From NCBI GenBank assembly GCA_028288445.1, contig JAQBNT010000053.1:1-46411 (forward strand): a stretch of 46,411 nt of DNA, read 5' to 3'. Source of the DNA: Hymenobacter sp. (GTDB lineage: Bacteria; Bacteroidota; Bacteroidia; Cytophagales; Hymenobacteraceae). Positions 15,891-24,212 of the stretch are shown here, in pieces. The position numbers and the translations under genes are program-made. Within the stretch, counting starts at the first letter, position 1; the number at the start of each line of letters is the position of its first letter. The notes under the pieces were generated by a model. The model was not told the DNA's origin. It searched no databases and saw only the letters and a list, made by a program, of their open reading frames with translations.

Positions 15891-16811
15891 ATGCCAATGC
15901 CAACCGCTATTTATCTCGATTACCTCGACCGTTTAGAGGCCGAAGCTATTCACATTCTACGTGAAGTGGCCGGGCAGTTCGAGCGGCCCGCGCTGCTGTT
16001 CTCGGGCGGCAAAGACTCGATTGCCCTCACGCGGCTGGCCGAAAAAGCCTTCCGGCCGGGCAAGTTTCCGTTCCCGCTGGTGCACATCGACACGGGCCAC
16101 AACTTCGAGGAAATCATCAACTACCGCGACGAGCTGGCCGCTTATTTAGGCGAAAAGCTGATTGTGCGCCGGGTGGAAGACACCATCCGGGAACGCGGCC
16201 TGCATGAGCCGGGCGGCAAATACCCCAGCCGCAATCCGCTCCAGACCTACACGCTGCTCGACGTGATTGAGGAATTCGAGTTTGACGCCTGCATCGGCGG
16301 CGCGCGGCGCGATGAGGAGAAGGCCCGGGCCAAGGAGCGCATTTTCTCGGTGCGCGACGATTTCGGGCAGTGGGACCCCAAACGCCAGCGCCCCGAGCTG
16401 TGGAACATCTACAACGGCCGCATTCAGAAGGGCGAAAACGTGCGCGTGTTCCCCATCTCGAACTGGACGGAACTGGACGTGTGGAACTACATTCAGCGCG
16501 AAAACATCAAGCTGCCAGATATTTACTTCTCCCACGAGCGCCAGTGCGTGGTGCTGCCCAGCGGCCAGCTGCTGGGCTTTAGCGAGCACCTGAACCTAGA
16601 CGAGACCGACGAAATTGTGAACCGCCGCGTGCGCTTCCGCACCGTGGGCGACTCGACCTGCACGGCCGCCGTGGAAAGCGATGCCGCTTCGGTGGACGAC
16701 ATCATTCAAGACCTGCTGCTGGCCAAAGTGAGCGAGCGCGGTGCCACGCGACTCGATGACAACCTCTCGGAAACGGGGATGGAGGACCGGAAGCGGAACG
16801 GGTATTTCTAA
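15891..16811 (+). CDS. cysD: Sulfate adenylyltransferase subunit 2
   Basis: A 306-residue CysD, the ATP-pyrophosphatase subunit that with the CysN GTPase makes APS from sulfate and ATP. The PP-loop SGGKDS is at residues 38-43, and family strings HIDTGHNFEEIINYRD, GGARRDEEKARAKERIFS and WTELDVWNYI are intact, with a C-terminal EDRKRNGYF. Length is normal. It lies 131 bp after cysH; that gap holds a GCCCGA/TCGGGC hairpin (15863-15879) close to the start codon. An ATG two codons downstream (MPTAIYLD) is an alternative start. An inverted repeat sits between cysD and cysN. Confidence 0.98.
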   Translation: MPMPTAIYLDYLDRLEAEAIHILREVAGQFERPALLFSGGKDSIALTRLAEKAFRPGKFPFPLVHIDTGHNFEEIINYRDELAAYLGEKLIVRRVEDTIRERGLHEPGGKYPSRNPLQTYTLLDVIEEFEFDACIGGARRDEEKARAKERIFSVRDDFGQWDPKRQRPELWNIYNGRIQKGENVRVFPISNWTELDVWNYIQRENIKLPDIYFSHERQCVVLPSGQLLGFSEHLNLDETDEIVNRRVRFRTVGDSTCTAAVESDAASVDDIIQDLLLAKVSERGATRLDDNLSETGMEDRKRNGYF

Positions 16812-16830
16812 CGAATTGGACCCGTCTGCA

Positions 16831-16934
16831 CGTCGTGCTGAGCGCAGCCGAAACATGGTGTGTGCCATAATAAATCAATCGAATAAAGGAATTACTGCTG
16901 CACGCGAGATGCTTTGGCTCCGCTCAGCATGACG
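16831..16934. repeat. Inverted repeat between cysD and cysN
   Basis: Arms 16831-16856 and 16909-16934 match as inverted copies at 22 of 26 positions, loop 52. The sequence belongs to the CGTCnTGCTGAGCGCAGC family and is the most degenerate copy. It sits inside the operon and could set the cysD:cysN mRNA ratio. Confidence 0.75.
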
Positions 16935-16966
16935 TTCTGAAAAACTAAAAATCACCCATTACCATA

Positions 16967-18259
16967 ATGGACCTTCTCCGATTTATCACCTGTGGCAGCG
17001 TCGATGATGGCAAGAGCACGCTCATTGGCCGACTGCTTTACGACAGCGACTCCGTGTCGCTCGACGTGCTGGCCACGCTGGAAAAGCGCCGCGCCACCAC
17101 CGGCGGCGACGTGGATTTGGCGCTGCTTACCGACGGCCTGAAGGCCGAACGCGAGCAAGGCATCACCATTGACGTGGCGCACAAATACTTCACCACGCCG
17201 CGCCGCAAATTCATCATCACCGACGCACCCGGCCACGTGCAGTACACCCGCAACATGGTGACCGGCGCGAGCAATGCCGACCTCGCCATTGTGCTCGTGG
17301 ATGCCCGCCAGGGCGTAATTGAGCAAACCCGGCGGCACACGCTGCTGGCCTCGCTGCTGGGCATTCAGCACTTTGTGCTGGCCGTGAACAAGATGGATTT
17401 GGTGGGGCACGAGGAAGTGATTTTTCAGAAAATCGTGGCCGATTACGCGGCCATTGCCGGGCAGCTGAAGCTGCCGAGCGTGGTAGCTATTCCACTCAGC
17501 GCACTCAATGGCGACAACGTGGTGCGCCGCTCCGATTTTCTGTCCTGGTACCACGGCCCCAGCCTGCTGGAGCATTTGGAAAGCGTGCCGACGGCCGTTG
17601 ATGCCAACCCGAACGAGCCGCGCTTTCAGGTGCAGTATGTGATTCGGCCGCAGACCGAAGAGCTGCCTGATTACCGGGGCTACGCCGGCCGCATCCAGAG
17701 CGGCACATACCGCCAGGGCGACCGGGTGCGCATCTGGCCCTCGGGGCTGGAAACGGTGATTGAGGCCATTGAAGTGAACCAGCGGGAAGTGGCGGCGGCC
17801 AGCGCGCCGCAGGGCGTAATTCTGCGCCTGCGCGATGACGTGGACGTGAGCCGGGGCGCGACTATCGTGCCCACCAGCGCCCACCCGGCCGTGGTGCGCG
17901 AGCTGGAAGCCACGCTGTGCTGGATGGACGAGCGGCCCCTGCGCGCCGGCCGCAAGCTGCTGGTGCAGCACCACGCCGCCACGGTGAAAGCGGCCGTGAC
18001 CATCATCCTGCAAAAGACCAACATCGAAACCTTCGAAAGCCAGGGCACCGACGAGGCCAAGCTCAACGACATCGTGCGGGTGCGCCTGAAAACCGCCCTG
18101 CCGCTGGTAGCCGATGAGTACCGCCAAAACCGCGTGACCGGGGCCTTCATCCTGGTGGATGAGCAGACCGGGGCTACCCTCGCCGCCGGCCTCATCGCCG
18201 CCACCGACCCGGAATATTTCACCGAGGAAGTGCCCGCCGAAGCGGTGTTTTCCATCTAG
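16967..18259 (+). CDS. cysN: Sulfate adenylyltransferase subunit 1 (GTPase)
   Basis: A 430-residue translation-factor-like GTPase that drives APS synthesis by CysD. G1 is GSVDDGKST (residues 10-18), G3 DAPGH (86-90) and G4 NKMD (141-144); the switch region EREQGITIDVAHKYF is conserved. Two beta-barrel domains follow (about 225-430). There is no fused APS kinase (CysC) domain at the C-terminus, which agrees with direct use of APS by the CysH above. cobA starts 7 bp after its stop, so the two are co-transcribed. Confidence 0.98.
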   Translation: MDLLRFITCGSVDDGKSTLIGRLLYDSDSVSLDVLATLEKRRATTGGDVDLALLTDGLKAEREQGITIDVAHKYFTTPRRKFIITDAPGHVQYTRNMVTGASNADLAIVLVDARQGVIEQTRRHTLLASLLGIQHFVLAVNKMDLVGHEEVIFQKIVADYAAIAGQLKLPSVVAIPLSALNGDNVVRRSDFLSWYHGPSLLEHLESVPTAVDANPNEPRFQVQYVIRPQTEELPDYRGYAGRIQSGTYRQGDRVRIWPSGLETVIEAIEVNQREVAAASAPQGVILRLRDDVDVSRGATIVPTSAHPAVVRELEATLCWMDERPLRAGRKLLVQHHAATVKAAVTIILQKTNIETFESQGTDEAKLNDIVRVRLKTALPLVADEYRQNRVTGAFILVDEQTGATLAAGLIAATDPEYFTEEVPAEAVFSI

Positions 18260-18265
18260 CATTTG

Positions 18266-19084
18266 ATGAGTATCATGGCTGATTTCCCCCTCTTTCTGCC
18301 TCGCCTGACGGTTGTCGGAGCCGGGCCCGGCGACCCGGATTTGTTGACGCTGAAAGGTGCGAAAGCACTGGCAGCGGCTGATGTGGTGCTGTATGATGCA
18401 CTGGCGAATGATGCACTGCTGGCGCACGCCCGGCCCGGCGTGCCGCTAATATTTGTGGGCAAGCGCAGCGGCTTCAAGGCATATACCCAGGAAGGCATCA
18501 ACGACCTGATTGTGCAGCAGGCCTACCGCCACGGCCACGTAGTGCGCCTCAAAGGCGGCGACCCGTTCGTGTTCGGCCGGGGACGCGAGGAAATGTTGTA
18601 CGCTGAAGCCCACGGGCTGGCCACGGACTACGTGCCGGGCATCAGCAGCGCGGTGGCGGCGGCGGGCAGCGTAGGCATTCCGGCTACGCACCGGGGCCTG
18701 AGCGAAGGCTTCCGGGTGCTGACCGCCACCACGGCCGATGAGCAGCTTTCGACCGCCTTGCTGGAAGCGGCCCAGACGCCCAGCGTTACCACAATTATCC
18801 TGATGGGCATGAGCCGGCTGTCGGAAATCGCGGCGCTTTTTGCCCGCTACGGCGGGGCCGAAGTGCCGGCTGCCATCATCCAGAACGGTACGCTACCAAC
18901 GGCCCGCACCGTGGCCGGCACTGTGGCCAATATTGCTGAACGGGCCAGCAGCGCGGGCTTGGGCGCGCCGGCCGTGATAGTGCTGGGCGAAGTAGTGCGG
19001 CTGATGAAACTGCCGGTCGCAGCAGCTTCTGGTGTAGCCACTGAGCTACTGCCAGAGCTACTGACTTACGCCAAAGTGGCTTAG
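18266..19084 (+). CDS. cobA: Uroporphyrinogen-III C-methyltransferase (SUMT)
   Basis: A 272-residue SAM-dependent methyltransferase that converts uroporphyrinogen III to precorrin-2, the first step to siroheme, the cofactor of CysI. Family motifs are VGAGPGDPDLLT (residues 17-28), VRLKGGDPFVFGRGREE, PGISSAVAAAGSVGIPATHRG and TIILMGMSRL. The dehydrogenase/ferrochelatase steps are not fused here, as in E. coli CysG, but sit in the TSUP fusion at the end of the locus. ATG 18266 was chosen (7 bp after cysN); ATG 18275 is possible. Confidence 0.96.
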   Translation: MSIMADFPLFLPRLTVVGAGPGDPDLLTLKGAKALAAADVVLYDALANDALLAHARPGVPLIFVGKRSGFKAYTQEGINDLIVQQAYRHGHVVRLKGGDPFVFGRGREEMLYAEAHGLATDYVPGISSAVAAAGSVGIPATHRGLSEGFRVLTATTADEQLSTALLEAAQTPSVTTIILMGMSRLSEIAALFARYGGAEVPAAIIQNGTLPTARTVAGTVANIAERASSAGLGAPAVIVLGEVVRLMKLPVAAASGVATELLPELLTYAKVA

Positions 19085-19130
19085 AAAGCCAGTTAAGCGG
19101 CCTCCTCCCTTTTTGAACTCCGAATTGATT

Positions 19131-20981
19131 ATGTCTACGCTCCCCATCCTTCCACCTCACCTCGACGAGGCCTATCTTCAGCAGCTGGCTGCCGGATTAT
19201 CGGCCCAGCAACTGGTATGGCTGAGTGGCTATTTCTACGGACAGGCCACCAGCGGCGGCGCGGCAGTTGCAGCTGTCGCGCCCGCCCCCGCCGTGGCGGC
19301 GGCCCCGGCGGAGAAGCTGACCATCCTCTACGGTTCGCACACCGGCAATGGCAAGAAAGTAGCCCAGCAAGCCGCTGAGGCCGCCAAGCGGCGCGGCCTC
19401 ACGGCCGAGGTGCGCGACATGAACAACTACCCCGCCCGGCAGCTGGCGCAGGAACAAAATCTGCTCGTCATCGTGAGCACGCACGGCGAGGGCGAGCCGC
19501 CCATTTCGGCCGAGGAACTGCACCAGTTCATCAGCGGCAGCCGCGCTCCGAAGCTGCCGAAATTACGCTTCGCCGTGCTGGCGCTGGGCGACACCAGCTA
19601 CCTGCATTACTGCCAGACGGGCAAGGATTTCGACCAGCGCCTGGCGGAATTGGGCGGTACCCGTCTGTTCGACCGTGTGGATACGGACGTGGATTATCAG
19701 GCTGTTGCGAATCAGTGGATTGAAGCTGCTTTGGAGAAGATTGCGGGAGCAATAGCAAAGGCAGCCGAATTCGGAGGAACGGCAGCGGCATCGGTTGCTT
19801 CAGTTGTTTCTGCTGCTCCATCCGCCCATTCACTCATCCACCAATCCGCTAATCCACCCATCCACTCATTCACCCGCGAAAATCCCTGGCCGGCGCGGGT
19901 GCTAGAAAGCATTCAGCTGAACGGGCGCGGCTCGAATAAGGAAACGTACCATATCGAATTGGATTTGGCGGGCTCGGGCCTGCGCTTTGCACCCGGCGAT
20001 GCGCTGGCCGTGCGCCCCCGCAACCACGACCCGCTGGTGGAGGAAGTGCTCCGCGCCGCCCGGCTTTCCGATTCCACGTCGGTGCAGCTGGGAGCCGAAC
20101 GCCTGCCGCTGGCCGCAGCCCTGGCCAGCCGCCGCGAGCTCACCGTGCTCACCCGCGACGTGCTGGAACGCTACGCCGCCCTGGCCCCGCACGCCGAGCT
20201 GCACGGCCTGCTGGCCGACACCACGCGCCTCCAGCCCTACCTCTATGGCCGCGATGTGGCCGATTTGCTCACTGATTTTCCCACCGACCAGCTCACTGCC
20301 CAGTTGCTGACCGACACGCTGCGCCCGCTGCCCAGCCGTGCCTATTCCATCGCCAGCAGCCTGCTGGCCCACCCCGACGAGGTGCACCTCACCGTGGGCG
20401 CGGTGCGCTACGAGGCCCACGGCCGCCGCAAGCACGGCGTGTGCTCGTCGTTCCTGGCCGACCGCGTGGCGGTGGGCGACGAGGCCCGCGTGTTCGTGGA
20501 GCACAACGAGTATTTCAAACTGCCGCAAAAGCCCGGCACCGACATCATCATGATTGGGGTCGGCACCGGCATCGCGCCGTTCCGCGCCTTCGTGGAGGAG
20601 CGGGTGGAGCTGGGGGCCACCGGCCGCAACTGGCTGCTGTTCGGCAACCCGCACTTCACCACCGATTTCCTGTACCAAGCTGAATGGCAGCAGCACCTCA
20701 AACGCGGCGGTTTGGCACGGCTTGACGTGGCTTTCTCGCGCGACCAGGCCGAGAAAGTTTACGTGCAGGACCGGCTGCTGGAGAATAGCCGTGAAGTATT
20801 CGGCTGGCTTGAAAACGGGGCGCAATTCTACGTCTGCGGCGATAAAACCCGGCTGGGCGGCGCGGTGCAAACGGCGCTGGCGCAAGTGGTGCAGCAGGAA
20901 GCCGGAGTGTCGGCTGAAGACGCGACGGCTTACGTGAAGAACCTGCGCAAGCAGCGCCGCTATCTGGAAGACGTGTATTAG
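19131..20981 (+). CDS. cysJ: Sulfite reductase (NADPH) flavoprotein
   Basis: A 616-residue diflavin reductase that passes electrons from NADPH through FAD and FMN to CysI. Order: short N-terminal helical part and Ala-rich linker (about 1-60), flavodoxin domain (about 63-205; ILYGSHTGNGKKVAQQ, STHGEGEPP, LALGDTSYLHYC), a low-complexity linker (about 210-250), FAD domain (RAYSIASS, GVCSSFLAD) and NADPH domain (GVGTGIAPFRAFVEERV ending RYLEDVY). The C-terminal DVY is typical of CysJ. The linker is encoded by a run of CATCCACTC-like repeats (19818-19876). ATG 19131 was preferred over an upstream in-frame TTG at 19113. Confidence 0.96.
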   Translation: MSTLPILPPHLDEAYLQQLAAGLSAQQLVWLSGYFYGQATSGGAAVAAVAPAPAVAAAPAEKLTILYGSHTGNGKKVAQQAAEAAKRRGLTAEVRDMNNYPARQLAQEQNLLVIVSTHGEGEPPISAEELHQFISGSRAPKLPKLRFAVLALGDTSYLHYCQTGKDFDQRLAELGGTRLFDRVDTDVDYQAVANQWIEAALEKIAGAIAKAAEFGGTAAASVASVVSAAPSAHSLIHQSANPPIHSFTRENPWPARVLESIQLNGRGSNKETYHIELDLAGSGLRFAPGDALAVRPRNHDPLVEEVLRAARLSDSTSVQLGAERLPLAAALASRRELTVLTRDVLERYAALAPHAELHGLLADTTRLQPYLYGRDVADLLTDFPTDQLTAQLLTDTLRPLPSRAYSIASSLLAHPDEVHLTVGAVRYEAHGRRKHGVCSSFLADRVAVGDEARVFVEHNEYFKLPQKPGTDIIMIGVGTGIAPFRAFVEERVELGATGRNWLLFGNPHFTTDFLYQAEWQQHLKRGGLARLDVAFSRDQAEKVYVQDRLLENSREVFGWLENGAQFYVCGDKTRLGGAVQTALAQVVQQEAGVSAEDATAYVKNLRKQRRYLEDVY

Positions 20982-20998
20982 AACGCCAAAAAAAGAAC

Positions 20999-21105
20999 GT
21001 CATGCAGAGCGCAGCGAAGCATCTCGCGTGCCGCCACTAATCCATGACGTTTTCACAATTGAATTACCAGTTGCACGCGAGATGCTTCGCTGCGCTCTGC
21101 ATGAC
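20999..21105. repeat. Perfect 32-bp inverted repeat after cysJ
   Basis: Arms 20999-21030 and 21074-21105 are exact inverted copies around a 43-base loop. Same family as 11571 (core AGAGCGCAGCGAAG). It lies between cysJ and the leader ORF of the receptor gene and may end or process the upstream transcript. Confidence 0.9.
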
Positions 21106-21131
21106 AAACTGAATAGCCACTAAACAACCCT

Positions 21132-21275
21132 ATGAAAACCTTTTCCGCCCCTAATCCCCCCTGTTGTTGTCGAATGCGCCCACATCCCAGCTCCTCATTC
21201 CAGACTTCAAATTTCCCTGTTTATGAAATCCTATTACCCCTCATTCCTCCTTTCTCTCATCCTGTTTCTGGCTAG
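21132..21275 (+). CDS. Triple-Cys leader ORF overlapping the TonB-dependent receptor start
   Basis: A 47-codon ORF beginning MKTFSAPNPPCCCRMRPHP. Three consecutive TGT codons lie at 21162-21170. It continues past the receptor's ATG (21223) in another frame and stops at 21273-21275, so its translation overlaps the receptor start by 53 bases. This is the second short ORF with exactly three adjacent Cys codons in the leader of a sulfur gene in this locus. The arrangement fits cysteine-responsive control: a ribosome that reaches the stop would cover the receptor start, one stalled at CCC would not. Function is inferred only. Confidence 0.5.
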   Translation: MKTFSAPNPPCCCRMRPHPSSSFQTSNFPVYEILLPLIPPFSHPVSG

Positions 21276-24123
21276 CATCAGCGCGGCTTTTGCCCAAACC
21301 CAGCTCATTGCCATCAGCGGCGTGGTGCATGAAAAGGGCACCAACGAGGCGCTGCCCGGCGTGAGCATCAGCGTGAAAGGGGCCAGCACCGGCACCCAGA
21401 GCGACGCCACCGGCAATTTCGCCCTCAAAGCCAAGCTGACTTACCCGTTTACGCTCGTGTTCAATGCGCTGGGCCACGAGGCCGTGGAGCTGGAAATCTT
21501 GAGCAGCAGCCAGCCGCTGAATGTGACGCTGGAGGCTAAGGGCATCCTGACCAATGAAGTTGTGGTATCGGCTTCGCGGGTGGAGGAAAGCCGGCTGAAA
21601 TCGCCGGTGGCCATTGAGAAACTTGATATCCGCGCCATCAAGGAAACGCCCGCGCCCAGCTTTTACGACGCGCTGGAAAACGTGAAGGGCGTGCAGATGC
21701 TCACCAGCAGCCTCACTTTCAAGGTACCAAATACGCGGGGTTTTAATATTCCCAACAACTTCCGTTTTATGCAATTGGTAGATGGCGTGGACATGCAGGC
21801 CGCCACGCTGGGCGTGCCGCTCGGTAATGCCATCGGGCCGACCGAGCTGGACATTGCCAGCGTGGAGGTGACGCCCGGCGCGGCTTCGGCCCTCTACGGC
21901 ATGAACGCCATCAACGGCATGGCCAACCTCACCACCAAAAGTCCCTTCACCTACCAAGGCCTGAGCGTGTACCAGAAAGTGGGCGTGAACCACGTCGGCA
22001 GCGCGGCCGACCGCAACCCCAGCGCCCTCACCGAAACCGCCATTCGCTACGCCCAGGCGCTGGGCAGCCGCTGGGCCTACAAGGTGAACGTCGACTACCT
22101 GCGCGGTACCGACTGGCTGGCCAACAACCAAACCGACCAGAACCCGCAGGGCCTTTCTACTTCAAACCCCGGCTTTACGGAGTTGGCCGGCGCGGCTAAC
22201 CCGGCCGCCGACCTCTGGAACCGCTACGGCGATGACACCAATTCCTCGCTCACCGTGACCATTCCCTACCAAGGCAAAAACCAGGCGTTTACGGTGACGC
22301 GCACGGGCTACTACGAGAAGGATTTGGTGAACCCCATCGTGCGCAACATCAAGGCCGACGCCAGCCTGCACTACAAGCTCACCGACAAGCTGGAGCTGAG
22401 CTACGGCTACCGCTTCGGGCTGATGGACGGCGTGTTTCAGCGCGGCAACAAGATTCAGCTCGACGGCGTGACCGTGCAAAACCACAAGCTGGAGCTGAAA
22501 GGCGCGGACTTTGTGGTGCGCGCCTACGCCCTGCTCGAAAACACCGGCGACTCCTACAACCTCAACCCCCTGGCCCTGAACCTGGACCTGCAAAACGGCT
22601 CCAACGCCGTGTGGGGGGCCAAGTTCCGCACCGCGCTGCAAAGCCAGCTGGCTGGCGGCACCGCCCTCGCGCCCGCCATGGCCGCCGCCCGCGCCGCCGC
22701 CGATGCCGGCCGCGCCGAGCCCGGCACGCCCGCTTTCGACGCTCTCAAAGCCCAAATCGTGAGCACCAACAACTGGGACAGCGGCGTGAACGTGGCCGGC
22801 GCGCCCACGCCCGGCGGCGCGGCCCTCTCGCAGCACAGCCGCACCTACCACACCGAGGGCGTCTGGAACCTGGGCCCGCGCGTGAAATTCGTGGATTTAC
22901 TGGTGGGCGCCGATGCCCGCGTGTACCAGATTATCCCCGACGGCAACAACTTCGTGGATTTCAGCATGCCCCTGGCTGACCGCAACCGGGCCGGCGGCGA
23001 TTTCGTGTATTACAAGAAATACGGCGCGTTCGGCCAGGCCACCAAGCTGCTGCTCGGCGACAAGCTGAAGCTCACCGGCTCGCTGCGCGTGGATTACAAC
23101 CCCGAGTTCACCGCCAAAGTGAACCCGCGCCTCGCCGCCGTGTACACCCTGGCCGAGAAGCACAACTTCCGCGCCTCGTACCAAAACGGCTGGCGCTTCC
23201 CCTCGCTGTTTGAGGCCCTGTCGTTCGTGAACAACGGCAACGTGCGCCGCGTGGGCGGCCTCGCCCGCGTGAACGAGGGCCTGAACTACCTGCAAAACTC
23301 CTACACCCGCACCAGCATCGACCAGTTCAACGCGGCCGTGAATGCCTACGTGGCTGCCAACGCCGGTAGCACCGCCGCCCAGGCCGCCGTGCTCCCCCAA
23401 AACCGCGACCTGCTCAAAGTAGCCAACCTGCCCACCGAGCAGCCCGAGCAAATCAACGCCTACGAAGTGGGCTACCGCAGCGTGCTCCTCGACAACCGCC
23501 TGGCCATCGACGCCGACGCCTATTACAACGTCTACTCCGGTTTCCTGGGCCAGGTGGAAGTGAGCGTACCCAAGGACGCCAACGGCGTGCAAGTGCCCGT
23601 GGGCTCCGATGCCGCTGCCCTGGCTGCCCTGCGCGCCAACCGCGACGCCCGCCAGGACCGCTACCGCGTGTACACCAACTCGCGCCAGGACTACCACAGC
23701 TACGGCTCCACGCTCGGCCTCACCTACAACTTCTACCAGAAGTTTACTGTGGGTGGCAACATCAACTACAATGCCCTATCCAAGAATGACCAAGCCGACG
23801 TTTTCGTAACCGGTTTCAACACCCCCAAATGGGCCACCAACGTGTCGGTCGGCAACCGCGAAATCGTGAAAAACTTCGGTTTCAACGTGAACTGGCGCTG
23901 GCAGGACACTTTTTACTGGGAAAGCCCGCTGGCCAACGGCCAGGTCCCCTCTTACTCCACCCTCGATGCTCAGGTGAACCTGCGTGTGCCTACCCTGAAA
24001 TCTACTATCAAGCTCGGCGGCACGGACATTCTCAATAAGCGCTATTTCCAATACGCCGCCGGCCCCACCATCGGGGCGCTGTACTACGTGAGCGTTGTTT
24101 TCGACGCCACCGTGCTGCATTAA
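21223..24123 (+). CDS. TonB-dependent outer-membrane receptor in the sulfur locus
   Basis: A 966-residue receptor with a signal peptide (cleavage near AAFAQ, about residue 25), a carboxypeptidase-regulatory-like beta-sandwich (about 28-105; SGVVHEKGTNEALPGVSISV), a plug domain (about 115-240; NEVVVSASRVEESRLKSPVA, VEVTPGAASALYGMNAINGM) and a 22-stranded barrel ending in an aromatic/hydrophobic strand (VSVVFDATVLH). An Ala-rich insertion near residues 475-520 lies in a predicted outer loop. Position between cysJ and cysI suggests it takes up a sulfur source or a sulfur-linked cofactor, possibly not sulfate itself, since sulfate passes porins. No SusD partner follows. Expression may be gated by the overlapping triple-Cys ORF. 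Confidence 0.93.
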   Translation: MKSYYPSFLLSLILFLASISAAFAQTQLIAISGVVHEKGTNEALPGVSISVKGASTGTQSDATGNFALKAKLTYPFTLVFNALGHEAVELEILSSSQPLNVTLEAKGILTNEVVVSASRVEESRLKSPVAIEKLDIRAIKETPAPSFYDALENVKGVQMLTSSLTFKVPNTRGFNIPNNFRFMQLVDGVDMQAATLGVPLGNAIGPTELDIASVEVTPGAASALYGMNAINGMANLTTKSPFTYQGLSVYQKVGVNHVGSAADRNPSALTETAIRYAQALGSRWAYKVNVDYLRGTDWLANNQTDQNPQGLSTSNPGFTELAGAANPAADLWNRYGDDTNSSLTVTIPYQGKNQAFTVTRTGYYEKDLVNPIVRNIKADASLHYKLTDKLELSYGYRFGLMDGVFQRGNKIQLDGVTVQNHKLELKGADFVVRAYALLENTGDSYNLNPLALNLDLQNGSNAVWGAKFRTALQSQLAGGTALAPAMAAARAAADAGRAEPGTPAFDALKAQIVSTNNWDSGVNVAGAPTPGGAALSQHSRTYHTEGVWNLGPRVKFVDLLVGADARVYQIIPDGNNFVDFSMPLADRNRAGGDFVYYKKYGAFGQATKLLLGDKLKLTGSLRVDYNPEFTAKVNPRLAAVYTLAEKHNFRASYQNGWRFPSLFEALSFVNNGNVRRVGGLARVNEGLNYLQNSYTRTSIDQFNAAVNAYVAANAGSTAAQAAVLPQNRDLLKVANLPTEQPEQINAYEVGYRSVLLDNRLAIDADAYYNVYSGFLGQVEVSVPKDANGVQVPVGSDAAALAALRANRDARQDRYRVYTNSRQDYHSYGSTLGLTYNFYQKFTVGGNINYNALSKNDQADVFVTGFNTPKWATNVSVGNREIVKNFGFNVNWRWQDTFYWESPLANGQVPSYSTLDAQVNLRVPTLKSTIKLGGTDILNKRYFQYAAGPTIGALYYVSVVFDATVLH

Positions 24124-24125
24124 CT

Positions 24126-24201
24126 GTAGCGTGGACTCTGCGAGTCCGCGCATCGTCCGGCCGTCTTCCGCCCACGCGCGGACTCGCAGAGTCCATGCTA
24201 C
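24126..24201. repeat. REP-like inverted repeat between receptor gene and cysI
   Basis: Arms 24126-24150 and 24177-24201 match as inverted copies at 24 of 25 positions, with outer ends GTAGCGTGG / CCATGCTAC. The cysI start is 11 bases further on, so the folded RNA would lie just before its start codon. Confidence 0.85.
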
Positions 24202-24212
24202 ATCCCTCTCCC

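Noticed and set aside
16952..18427. Long minus-strand ORF of 491 codons across cysN
   Set aside because: It is the mirror of the well-supported cysN/cobA frames; its translation is His/Gly/Gln-rich with no domain, a usual effect of high GC.
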